Source: Bacillota bacterium (GTDB lineage Bacteria; Vulcanimicrobiota; JAJTBE01). From it: DNA of 35,113 bases. Shown here in pieces: positions 16,045-24,131 of this stretch. The stretch lies in NCBI GenBank assembly GCA_021287065.1, contig JAJTBE010000080.1:1-35113 (forward strand). The letters run 5' to 3'. Under the pieces are notes generated by a model. The model worked only from the letters and a program-made list of their open reading frames with translations, ran no database searches and was not told where the DNA came from. Each line of letters begins with the position of its first letter. Position 1 is the first letter of the stretch. The position numbers were made by a program, and so were the translations under genes.

Positions 16045-17172
16045 CTATTCCCTGGGACTGCCCATTTCCCAACCCCTGGGTGTAAACAGGGATTTGTGAA
16101 GGGCTACCGCATAACGATCCGTCATACCTGCAATAAAATCACAGACTGCCTGAGCCCTGAATGTTCTGTCCTGATCATCAATATATTCAATGTCCGATGA
16201 ACCTGTATTCTCCTGAATCACTATTTCACATGGAGCATAAGTCAGGCCCTTTCCGCTTCCTCTTTCCACAATGACTTTGGGAATAAGGTGGGGATAATGC
16301 ATGAAATATTCGAAAAGGTGTTCGATCAGATAATGAGCTTTATATTCTTCAGCTTTAGCCGGTGAATTTGTGTAAACATTGTCAAACATAAAATCTTTAA
16401 GCAGATTGATTCCGTCGTTCATTTCCCGGCTCATCGAAATCTGTGGTTTGTCCCATGACGAATTTACTATATCAAGAACCATTGTGTTTATTCTGTCGGA
16501 AATACTTCTTCCGAAAAGTTCAACAGTTTCGTTCGGAATATCCTCTTCATTGATAATCCCTGCCCGGATTGCATCGTCAATATCATGGTTGATATAGGCA
16601 AGTCTGTCGCAGATTCTTACTATCTGAGCTTCCAGAGTGATAGGCTCTTCGAAAACTGCCGGCCCGTTAATGCTGCCTTTGCCCTTTGTGTGGGAAATAA
16701 TGCCGTTTCGTACTTCTCTGGTAAGATTCAGTCCGCCGTCTCTTTCGAGGTAGTCGGTAACCCTCAGGCTCTGCGCACTGTGGTGGAATCCTTTGCCTGT
16801 ATATTTTGTCATAAGTCTCGACAGGGCAGCTTCTCCTGCATGCCCAAACGGTGCATGACCCAGATCATGCCCCAGGGATACAGCTTCTGTCAAATCTTCA
16901 TTCAATCTCAATGCTCTGGCTATAGTCCGGGCTATCTGCGAAACTTCTATGGTGTGGGTAAGTCTTGTTCTGTAATGATCCCCTTCAGGCGCAATAAATA
17001 CCTGAGTTTTGTGCATAAGCCTTCTGAATGCTTTGCTGTATATAACCCGGTCCCTGTCCCTCTGAAATGCCGTTCTCACATCGCAGGGTTCTTCCGGTCT
17101 GAGTCTGATTGAATTTTCAGAAAGTGCCGCATATTTGCTAAGTGTTGTTCTTTCCTGCTCTTCCCTCAGCAA
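16045..17172 (-). CDS. dgt: dGTPase-family HD-domain triphosphohydrolase
   Basis: 375 residues of the deoxyguanosinetriphosphate triphosphohydrolase-like family, which splits dNTPs to nucleoside and tripolyphosphate. The entry motif is FQRDRDRVIYSKAFRRL. The HD metal site has H73 in RLTHTIEVSQ and H102-D103 in GHDLGHAPFGH; the distal Asp is expected in the region reading RICDRLAYINHDIDD. The start is uncertain. The TTG at 17172 gives the family-typical REE..E...LSKYA beginning but lacks a good ribosome site. A strong GGAAGG lies further upstream, across the preceding stop codon, before an in-frame ATT near 17208. Its place directly before dnaG links dNTP supply to replication. Confidence 0.88.
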   Translation of the reverse strand: MLREEQERTTLSKYAALSENSIRLRPEEPCDVRTAFQRDRDRVIYSKAFRRLMHKTQVFIAPEGDHYRTRLTHTIEVSQIARTIARALRLNEDLTEAVSLGHDLGHAPFGHAGEAALSRLMTKYTGKGFHHSAQSLRVTDYLERDGGLNLTREVRNGIISHTKGKGSINGPAVFEEPITLEAQIVRICDRLAYINHDIDDAIRAGIINEEDIPNETVELFGRSISDRINTMVLDIVNSSWDKPQISMSREMNDGINLLKDFMFDNVYTNSPAKAEEYKAHYLIEHLFEYFMHYPHLIPKVIVERGSGKGLTYAPCEIVIQENTGSSDIEYIDDQDRTFRAQAVCDFIAGMTDRYAVALHKSLFTPRGWEMGSPRE

Positions 17173-17203
17173 TCTGAGGTTTCTTGTATTTTCCAGGTTG
17201 CTG

Positions 17204-17683
17204 TTAATAACAAATCACCTTCCATTGCCCGTTTTCTTTTACCATGTTGTAAGATGCCTTTTTGCCGGAGACTTCGAGCCTGATTTTAGCTGTTTCCGAA
17301 CCGCCTTTTATAAGAGAAACCGATGCGTTCTGAAAACTGCTTGCCTTGACTCCCATTTTCATGGTAAGTCTTGAAAACAGTGTATCAAAAAGCATAGTTC
17401 TGTATTCACCCTGATTGAGTTCAATCATGTATTCAAGCTCATCGGTTGTGTGGTTTTCACCTTTTGTCAGATAATAACTTCTCAACTCGGACAGCAGGTT
17501 TCTCTTTGCCTCGGAAGCCAGCAGGGAATAACTCTTTTTGTAATTCATATATCCCAGAGACTGAAAAAAAGCAAGCGCCGCCTTAGTAGGCGTGTCAGTC
17601 TGCGCCCTTGCGGAAGGCGCTTTGATAACCAGCAGTGCAAGGATAAGAATTATTGCTGCCGTCAAAAAACTGTTTCGTTTCAT
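17204..17683 (-). CDS. Small exported protein, possibly NTF2/DUF4878-like
   Basis: 159 residues from the ATG at 17683, chosen because AAAGGA lies six bases upstream; ATGs at 17707 and 17698 lack such a site. A Sec signal peptide (1-27, SARA before QTD) leads to a mature domain of about 130 residues. The mature start reads TKAALAFFQSLGYMNYKKSYSLL, and the end reads SYNMVKENGQWKVICY. A helical start, a final strand ending in a W-K-V-I and a Lys/Gly-rich beta region resemble DUF4878-type NTF2-fold lipid or ligand-binding proteins, but this is a weak resemblance. It sits between the diguanylate cyclase-like gene and dgt. Confidence 0.65.
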   Translation of the reverse strand: MKRNSFLTAAIILILALLVIKAPSARAQTDTPTKAALAFFQSLGYMNYKKSYSLLASEAKRNLLSELRSYYLTKGENHTTDELEYMIELNQGEYRTMLFDTLFSRLTMKMGVKASSFQNASVSLIKGGSETAKIRLEVSGKKASYNMVKENGQWKVICY

Positions 17684-17711
17684 CTGCTTTCCTTTCATAC
17701 CGTTCATACCG

Positions 17712-20348
17712 TTAAACCGGTGTTGCGATAAGCGCTCTGTCTCCGCCCATCTGCTGGCACATTCTCAAAGCCTGTCTTGCGGTGTCGAGGAAACTCTCTT
17801 CAGTTCTGCCCACATTGGGGAAGTTGGAAATTCCGAAACTGAATGTAACCTTTTGCTGGCCCGCTTTCAGGTCCTGTTTGTCGATTAAAGCTTTAATACG
17901 GCGTGCAATCTGGGAAGTTTTGTGCTGATCCGCTTCCGGTATGAGTATGGCAAGAGTATCTCTGTCGTATCTTGCAGGTACATCAATGCCCCTGCGGAGA
18001 TTTGCCTTGAATATCCGTGATACTTCCTTAAATACGCCGGATCTCTCAGATTCCGAAAGCTCAAGGTCCGGTTTCATAAGAATAAGGGAGCAGGGGTTTG
18101 AACTTCTCTCTGCTCTGCGGACTTCACCCGAATATCTTTCATCAAAGAAACTTCTTGAGAAGAAACCTGTTTCATCCATAAGCGAATCAACCATCTGAAC
18201 GGCTGTTCTTGCCTGTGATGAAGCAGCGGTCTGAGTTTCTCCCGATTCTGAAATAATACCTGTTTCGACTACCTTGCCCGGTTCCTCGGTCTTTTCAGCT
18301 GTGCAGATTTTATTTTTGCCTGAACGCTTGGCAAGGGTAAGGGCAGCCTGTGCTCTTTCAACAAGGCTCTTTTCGGAATTTGTGGCTGCAGGATATGTTG
18401 CAGTGCCAAGGCTTATGGTTACTTTTTCCTTGCTTCCCTCGGGGAATCCGGGGAAACGGCATTCCTGAACCGACCTGCGGATTCTCTCTGCGGTAGTCAG
18501 AACTCTGTCTGCATCAGTTGAAGGAAGAATAATCGAAAATTCCTCGCCGCCTGTACGGGCTGCTATGTCTATGCCTTCTCTTACATTCTGACGGATTATG
18601 GCTCCGGTTTCCCTCAGCAGAAGGTCTCCCTGCTCATAACCGTAAGTTGTGTTCACCCGTTTGAGGTCATCGAGATCAAGCACTATTACCGACAGAGGCT
18701 GTTCGTATCTTTCAGCTCTTCTGAGTTCCAGATTAAGATTCTGCATAAAATAACGCTTGTTATAAACACCTGTGGTTTCATCACTCATCGAAATCTGATA
18801 AAGGGTGAGTGCCGACAGTGACTGGGCAGAAGTTGTAACAAGAGGCATAAGCAGGTCGTTTTCGTATGGAAGCACCTTGCCCCTTGCCTGAAATTCATCA
18901 AGGGCGACAATGCCCAGCAGCGAATTTTTATCTCTGATGGGGATTATATATTTCAGTCCGAGAGATTTAAGCCTGTCCTTCAGACTTGGGAACACAACCT
19001 CAAATTTCGGATCTTTGCTTACTTCATCAACAGTAAGGATATACCGTTTCAGAGTTGTTATCCAGTTGGTCATGTCGCCGCCTGCAAAAATATTGAATGA
19101 AGTAAGCTTCTCTTCGTCAATGGCTCTGAAATCCTCAAGGGAAAGCTCGTTGTTCTGGCGGTTGAAAAGAAGGAATACGCCCTTTGGGCTTCCTCCCAGA
19201 TCAAGGAAGAAGTTGAGCAGATAGTTTACCAGGGTTTCAAGGTCGTATATATCATCAACGGAATGATTGAAATTGTGGATTACTGAAATAACATACTTTT
19301 TGCGGTAGTTGGAGATAATAAAGTAAGCCAGTGCTATTCCTGCAAGGAGGAATCCGATGCAGACCGCAGCCCAGCTCAGGTTTTTCTTCAGTTCTTTGTC
19401 CTTTGCAGCCCTGATGTCTGCAATAAGCGCCTTAACAAAGGCATTGCCCGGTGAAAGATCATTGGCATGCTTTGCAAGAACCATAGCTGTATCATAATCG
19501 CCCTTTTCAAAATATACCTTGGCTTTACCTTCGAAAGCTCTCGACTCGTCAGGGGTGATTTTAAGAATATAATCGAACTCCTGAAGGGCTTTATCCAGCT
19601 TGTTCCTGTCTTTTTTTCCTTCACTGATGTAAATTTCCCCAAGATTCAGATAGTTTGGTCTGTATTTGGGCTGAAGTTTGATAAGGGTCTTCAGTGATGT
19701 TTCAGCTTCATCGTAGTTTTTAAGCTGATTCTGGATTTTGTAGTACTGATAGTGGAAATATCCGGAGTTGGGGAAAATCTCTATGATTTTCTGATAATAC
19801 TCTGCGGATTTTGCAAGCTCGCCCTGATCCTTGTAAAGTTCTGCAAGCATTCTCATAGCAGAAACGAATTTAGGGTGAATTTCGATAGCTTTTTTAAGAT
19901 ACTCTTCAGTGGCTGAAAAGTCACCGTTGAGGAAGTATTCGTGTGCAAGAAAATAATAGGCAAGAGGGTTGTTGGGGTTCAGGGATATGGATTTTTTCAG
20001 AGCTTCAAGACAATGCTTGGTATCTCTGATATTCATATATGTATATCCCAGATATGTATAGGCTTCCGCTCTTGTAACCTTATCAAGGCTGTCGTTGTGG
20101 GCAGCTTTGTTAAGTGATTTTATCGCCTTCGAAAATTTAAATTCAGTCAGACTGTTATAACCTTCGGTCAAATCAGGATCTTTGTTTATACTGGTGCGGT
20201 GGAACTCCTGATGGTAAATTCCAAGGGATGGGGTGTTTGGTGCAAACAGATGGTTTTCAACAAGTTCTGAGTTTGCCGCTCCATTTGTAATAAACATAAA
20301 GATTGCCAGCAAAGCTGCTGTCATAAAAAGTCTGAGACTGCACTTCAT
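17712..20348 (-). CDS. Membrane TPR-GAF protein with two GGDEF domains
   Basis: 878 residues. A signal peptide (1-25) is followed by an exported TPR array (about 65-310), one TM helix (about 324-346), a cytoplasmic GAF domain (about 360-515), GGDEF domain 1 (about 525-685) and GGDEF domain 2 (about 735-875). Domain 1 has an intact active site, GGEEF at 600-604 and LDLDDLK for metal binding, so it should make c-di-GMP. Its I-site position reads EGID (591-594), lacking the Arg. Domain 2 has DRDTL (795-799) in place of GGDEF but keeps a perfect RGID I-site (786-789) five residues before it. This suggests one catalytic and one c-di-GMP-sensing copy. AGAGGA lies 7 nt before the ATG, and a good promoter lies upstream. 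Confidence 0.88.
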   Translation of the reverse strand: MKCSLRLFMTAALLAIFMFITNGAANSELVENHLFAPNTPSLGIYHQEFHRTSINKDPDLTEGYNSLTEFKFSKAIKSLNKAAHNDSLDKVTRAEAYTYLGYTYMNIRDTKHCLEALKKSISLNPNNPLAYYFLAHEYFLNGDFSATEEYLKKAIEIHPKFVSAMRMLAELYKDQGELAKSAEYYQKIIEIFPNSGYFHYQYYKIQNQLKNYDEAETSLKTLIKLQPKYRPNYLNLGEIYISEGKKDRNKLDKALQEFDYILKITPDESRAFEGKAKVYFEKGDYDTAMVLAKHANDLSPGNAFVKALIADIRAAKDKELKKNLSWAAVCIGFLLAGIALAYFIISNYRKKYVISVIHNFNHSVDDIYDLETLVNYLLNFFLDLGGSPKGVFLLFNRQNNELSLEDFRAIDEEKLTSFNIFAGGDMTNWITTLKRYILTVDEVSKDPKFEVVFPSLKDRLKSLGLKYIIPIRDKNSLLGIVALDEFQARGKVLPYENDLLMPLVTTSAQSLSALTLYQISMSDETTGVYNKRYFMQNLNLELRRAERYEQPLSVIVLDLDDLKRVNTTYGYEQGDLLLRETGAIIRQNVREGIDIAARTGGEEFSIILPSTDADRVLTTAERIRRSVQECRFPGFPEGSKEKVTISLGTATYPAATNSEKSLVERAQAALTLAKRSGKNKICTAEKTEEPGKVVETGIISESGETQTAASSQARTAVQMVDSLMDETGFFSRSFFDERYSGEVRRAERSSNPCSLILMKPDLELSESERSGVFKEVSRIFKANLRRGIDVPARYDRDTLAILIPEADQHKTSQIARRIKALIDKQDLKAGQQKVTFSFGISNFPNVGRTEESFLDTARQALRMCQQMGGDRALIATPV

Positions 20349-20387
20349 AAAGTTTTCCTCTCATCATACGGAGCTTTATTTTATTTA

Positions 20388-20416
20388 GTTATAAACAGTG
20401 TGAAGTTATTTTTCAA
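20388..20416 (-). promoter_or_regulatory. Promoter of the TPR-GAF-GGDEF gene
   Basis: On the minus strand the -35 element is TTGAAA (20416-20411), followed by 17 bp and TATAAC (20393-20388). The leader is about 33 nt. A short dyad, AAACGA-CT-TCGTTT (20415-20428), overlaps the edge of the -35 element and could be an operator. This promoter may also drive dgt, dnaG and rpoD downstream. Confidence 0.55.
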
Positions 20417-20492
20417 ACGACTTCGTTTATCCTTCTCCTTTATGGTTATTGTTGCCAATCTGATATAAAAAAAATATATTGAAAGGAATTTA

Positions 20493-20521
20493 TTGACATG
20501 ACAATAAAAGGGTTTTAAAAT
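20493..20521 (+). promoter_or_regulatory. Strong sigma-70 promoter of murA-mreB
   Basis: The -35 element is a perfect TTGACA (20493-20498), followed by a 17-bp spacer and the -10 element TAAAAT (20516-20521). The expected start is near 20528, giving a leader of about 46 nt. It is the best match to the housekeeping promoter consensus in the window, divergent from the GGDEF gene promoter. Confidence 0.7.
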
Positions 20522-20573
20522 TCTGATTGAAGCAAATTTTAATCTGATATTGGATTTTTGGAGAGACATAATA

Positions 20574-21899
20574 ATGACGATATGCGAACCGGTTTGTGAA
20601 TCCGGACAGAGCCTTAACGAAAACGGCGGCAATGAAGTTACAAGACTTATTATCAACGGCGGCAAACCCCTCCGTGGTGAAATAGCAGCCAACGGCGCAA
20701 AAAATGCAGCTTTGCCCATTATGGCTGCCTGTATTCTTGCACCGGGAAAAGTAAAACTTAATCGAATTCCGGATATTTCCGATGTCCGTATTATGGGAGA
20801 AATTCTCCGTCAGATGGGAGCGGAAGTCTGCTTCGACGGAAAAGGCAGCGTCGTTATTGACACCACTAATCTCAGCGAAACAAAAGCCCCCTACAGACTG
20901 GTTAAAAAACTCAATGCATCCTTTGACATTACCGGAGCGCTTCTCGGAAGGCATGGAGATGCATCTGTGCCTCTGCCCGGTGGCTGCGTAATCGGAACAA
21001 GAGCCATAGACATGCACCTCGAAGGTTTTAAATCTCTGGGATGCGTTATCGGTCAGGAACCCGGAGGTTTTGTTTCCGTAAAGGCAAATAAACTGTCAGG
21101 CGGAAGATACCACTTTGCAAAGACATCAGTGGGCGCCACAAAAAATGTTATGATGGCCGCAGTCCTTGCAAAGGGAAAAACAATTCTCGAAAATGTAGCC
21201 AGAGAACCTGAAGTTGTTGATCTTGCTGATTTTCTGAATGCCTGCGGGGCAAACATAACAGGGCAGGGGACCACAAAGCTTGAAATTCACGGAGTAAAAG
21301 AGCTTCACGCAGATTTTGAATATTCCATCATTCCCGACAGGATTGAAACCGGAACATATCTGACAGCAGCGGCAATTACCGGAGGAGATATTACTGTTTC
21401 AGGAACAAATCCCGAATTTCTGAAAACTTTCCTCCGCAAAATCGGAAAAGCGGGCCAGAAAGTAACTACCGGAAATGATTTTATAAGGGTTGAAGGCATG
21501 AAGCCCATTCTTCCCGTCGGTGCTATTATAACCGAACCCCATCCCGGTTTTCCAACGGATTTGCAGCCTCAGACCCTGACTCTTCTCTCTCTTTCCAATG
21601 GAACCAGTTATGTCAGGGAAAAGATTTTTGACATGAGATTTAATTATATCAATGAACTCCGCCGTATGGGAGCCAATGTGGAAATCGAAGGCGGCACTGC
21701 AGTGGTCAGGGGAGTCTCAAGACTTCTCTCTGCACCGGTTGACGCTCCCGACATAAGGGCGGGCAGCGCGCTGGTTCTTGCTGCGCTGGCTGCTGAAGGC
21801 GTAAGCGAGGTTTCAGGCCTTTGCTATATCGACAGGGGATATGAAAAAATAGAAGATCGTTTTGCATCAGTAGGTGCAGACATCAGGAGAGTTCCATAA
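20574..21899 (+). CDS. murA: UDP-N-acetylglucosamine 1-carboxyvinyltransferase MurA
   Basis: 441 residues. It performs the first committed step of peptidoglycan synthesis, moving enolpyruvate from PEP to UDP-GlcNAc. The substrate lysine region is NGAKNAALPIM. The catalytic Cys is C138 in LPGGCVIGTRAIDMHLEG (Cys115 in E. coli), so fosfomycin sensitivity is expected rather than the Asp-type resistance. FPTDLQPQ carries the Asp305 equivalent, and DIRAGSALVLAAL the Arg397 equivalent. The residue 24 before the catalytic Cys, Arg91 in E. coli, is Asn114 here. GGAGAG lies 8 nt before the ATG at 20574; a TTG at 20550 has no such site. About 22 extra N-terminal residues precede the usual family start. 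mreB begins 1 nt after the stop. Confidence 0.96.
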   Translation: MTICEPVCESGQSLNENGGNEVTRLIINGGKPLRGEIAANGAKNAALPIMAACILAPGKVKLNRIPDISDVRIMGEILRQMGAEVCFDGKGSVVIDTTNLSETKAPYRLVKKLNASFDITGALLGRHGDASVPLPGGCVIGTRAIDMHLEGFKSLGCVIGQEPGGFVSVKANKLSGGRYHFAKTSVGATKNVMMAAVLAKGKTILENVAREPEVVDLADFLNACGANITGQGTTKLEIHGVKELHADFEYSIIPDRIETGTYLTAAAITGGDITVSGTNPEFLKTFLRKIGKAGQKVTTGNDFIRVEGMKPILPVGAIITEPHPGFPTDLQPQTLTLLSLSNGTSYVREKIFDMRFNYINELRRMGANVEIEGGTAVVRGVSRLLSAPVDAPDIRAGSALVLAALAAEGVSEVSGLCYIDRGYEKIEDRFASVGADIRRVP

Positions 21900-21900
21900 T

Positions 21901-22908
21901 ATGTATATCGGTATAGATCTGGGAACGGCAACAGTGCTGGTGTTTGTAGAGGGCAAGAATATTGTAATCAACGAACCCTCAGTTGTTGCTATGGATCGAA
22001 AAACAAAGGACATAAAGGCAGTAGGCGTTGAAGCAAAGAAAATGCTCGGCAAGACCCATGCGAATATTATCGCCCTGCGGCCTCTCAGGGACGGCGTTAT
22101 TGCGGATTTCAACGCTACTGAAAAAATGCTCAAATATTTCATAAAAAAAGTTTGTGCATACAGATTTTTCTTTTTTAAACCTGTGGTAATCATTTGCGTT
22201 CCTGCACAGGTTACAAATGTGGAAAGCAGAGCTGTTAAGGAAGCGGCAATGGCGGCAGGTGCAAAACACGCATACCTGATTCAGGAACCAATGGCAGCTG
22301 CAATCGGTGCCGGTTTGAATGTGGATGATCCTGTGGGAAATATGGTTGTTGATATTGGCGGCGGAACCACAGATGTGGCTGTAATTTCCCTTGGCGGCAT
22401 TGTGGTTGGAGAATCCCTTCGTGTTGCAGGCAACAAAATGGACGACGCCATCATCAGGTATCTGAGAAAAACTTACAATCTCCTTATAGGTGAACAGACA
22501 GCCGAAGAAATAAAATTCCAGATTGGCAACATATACAGCCAGAACGATTTGGAAGGTATGGAAATCAGAGGCAGGGATCTTGTCAACGGATTGCCCAAAA
22601 CCATTCTTGTGGAGCCGGAAGAAATTGCCGAGGCTCTTGAGGAACCAATCAATTCAATCATCACCACTGTAAAATCGGTTCTTGAAAAAACTCCTCCTGA
22701 ACTGGTATCTGATATAATCGACAGGGGAATAGTTATGACCGGCGGAGGTTCTCTTCTGCGAGGTCTTGATAAAAAGATATCCAGTGCAGTCGGAATTCCC
22801 GTCAGGGTGGCGGATGATCCTATCTCCTGTGTGGCTGTGGGTACAGGTAAAGCTTTTAAAAGAGTTATGAGCAGAGCTGCACAAAGGGATGAAATGAAGT
22901 TCAGATAG
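21901..22908 (+). CDS. mreB: MreB-family cell-shape actin homologue
   Basis: 335 residues. MreB filaments direct the elongation machinery for lateral wall synthesis. The actin-fold phosphate loops are IGIDLGTATVLVF at the N terminus and VVDIGGGTTDVAVISLGG in the middle. RPLRDGVIADFNATEKML, CVPAQVTNVESRAVKEAA and IQEPMAAAIGAGL are family landmarks. The adenosine-binding GGGSLLRGLDKKIS and ADDPISCVAVGTGK motifs lie near the end. AGGAGA sits upstream, inside the end of murA, so the pair is cotranslated. mreC and mreD do not follow, which is unusual. An Mbl-type paralogue is equally possible. Confidence 0.93.
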   Translation: MYIGIDLGTATVLVFVEGKNIVINEPSVVAMDRKTKDIKAVGVEAKKMLGKTHANIIALRPLRDGVIADFNATEKMLKYFIKKVCAYRFFFFKPVVIICVPAQVTNVESRAVKEAAMAAGAKHAYLIQEPMAAAIGAGLNVDDPVGNMVVDIGGGTTDVAVISLGGIVVGESLRVAGNKMDDAIIRYLRKTYNLLIGEQTAEEIKFQIGNIYSQNDLEGMEIRGRDLVNGLPKTILVEPEEIAEALEEPINSIITTVKSVLEKTPPELVSDIIDRGIVMTGGGSLLRGLDKKISSAVGIPVRVADDPISCVAVGTGKAFKRVMSRAAQRDEMKFR

Positions 22909-22949
22909 AAAAAACAAGGTAAATTACAAATTTTATCGAATAACGAAGT

Positions 22950-24065
22950 ATGACAGAGGAAGAAAGCCCAAAATCAACGCGGTTTAAACGCACTTCACGC
23001 TTCAAAAGGCCCAAAGCTGCGCCTGAAGCTATGATGGACGCGCCTGCGGCAGGAGGTGCCGAAGGTCCTCCGCCAGCGCCGTCAGCGCTCCCTGTATCCG
23101 CTCCTCCGGTTGCGGATAGTCCTATTATTTCGGATCTTCAACCCGACATACCGGAAGTTGTGGAAGAGCAGCCCATTTTTACGGAAGCTGCAAAGGTTAA
23201 TGTTCTTACCATTGATGTCAAGGAATGGTTTCAGACAGAAGCATTTTCGGATATTATAAAATTTTCACACTGGAGCAAATACGAAAGACGGGTGGAACGG
23301 GGAGTCCATCTGATCCTTGCCCTCCTCAGACAGCACAATATTAAAGCTACCTTCTTCGTGCTTGGTATTGTGGCAAGAGAATTCCCCGAGCTGGTCAGGC
23401 TTCTCAGTCAGGAAGGCCACGAAATAGGAGTTTGCGGCTACTACAACCGCAGATTATATTCCATACCTCCCGCAGACTATATCAGCGAACTGGAAATGTC
23501 CCTGACTCTGCTGAAAAGCCTCACCGGTAAAAATGTAACCGTGCACCGCGCTCCCGGCTGGTCGGTTACCGCCAACACGCTGTGGGTTCTCGATGTTCTT
23601 CAGAAATACGGAATCAAGTATGATTCAAGCATTTATCCCGTCAAAGCGCCCCTTTACGGAATAGATGACGCCCCAAGCGTGCCGTATGTAATAAATCCCC
23701 ACGGAATTACCGAATTCCCCCCTGGTGTCTATAATTTTATGGGCAAAAAAATTGCAATGTTCGGCGGAACATACCTTCGTATATTGCCTTACAATCTTAT
23801 ATCAATGGGCTTGCAGTCGGTCAACAGACAGGGTGATCCGGTTCTTTTCCATATTTCCCCCTGGGAAATGGAAGGAGAAATTCCACAGGTCAACCTTGGC
23901 TGGGATGGCTTCCTCGCCCAGTACGCAGGTTTAAAAACTACTTTTTCCAAAATATCAAGGATTCTCAATGAGTATAAATTCGATACTCTCACCAATGTCC
24001 TAAAAGAGAATCCTCCAAATGAGGGAGTTCATCTCAAAACTCTCCAGAGGGGCAGAATCGTCTGA
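22950..24065 (+). CDS. NodB-fold polysaccharide-deacetylase homologue lacking usual metal ligands
   Basis: 371 residues. The first 80 are a basic, then Pro/Ala-rich linker (a RFKR repeat at 11-20) with no signal peptide or membrane helix. The rest is the NodB fold in the PuuE/XrtA-type deacetylase arrangement. Motif 1 reads TIDVKEWF (D89, E92) where the family has DVEDWF. Motif 2 reads GHEIGVCGYYN, with C162 and N166 in the two positions normally held by metal-binding His. Motif 3, RAPGWS (200-205), is intact. The final FHISPWEME departs from the usual FHPWE. Thus hydrolytic activity is doubtful and it may be a cytoplasmic binding or scaffold protein. It lies 41 nt downstream of mreB with a weak ribosome site, so probably in the same transcript. 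Confidence 0.75.
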   Translation: MTEEESPKSTRFKRTSRFKRPKAAPEAMMDAPAAGGAEGPPPAPSALPVSAPPVADSPIISDLQPDIPEVVEEQPIFTEAAKVNVLTIDVKEWFQTEAFSDIIKFSHWSKYERRVERGVHLILALLRQHNIKATFFVLGIVAREFPELVRLLSQEGHEIGVCGYYNRRLYSIPPADYISELEMSLTLLKSLTGKNVTVHRAPGWSVTANTLWVLDVLQKYGIKYDSSIYPVKAPLYGIDDAPSVPYVINPHGITEFPPGVYNFMGKKIAMFGGTYLRILPYNLISMGLQSVNRQGDPVLFHISPWEMEGEIPQVNLGWDGFLAQYAGLKTTFSKISRILNEYKFDTLTNVLKENPPNEGVHLKTLQRGRIV

Positions 24066-24131
24066 CAACCACTGGAACAATTTTAATCTGATGATTGTTA
24101 AACAGGATTACTAACTACAGGACGGACTCAA

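Noticed and set aside
20490..21017. Antisense reading frame of 175 residues over murA
   Set aside because: It is a shadow of the strongly supported murA frame and has no recognisable domain.
21874..21900. Earlier start for MreB inside the end of murA
   Set aside because: The added residues do not fit the family, whereas ATG 21901 gives the normal MYIGIDLGTA beginning with AGGAGA upstream.
24076..24099. AACAAT-N12-ATTGTT dyad before the ABC ATPase
   Set aside because: A six-base AT-rich dyad is expected by chance in such a gap, and no promoter accompanies it.
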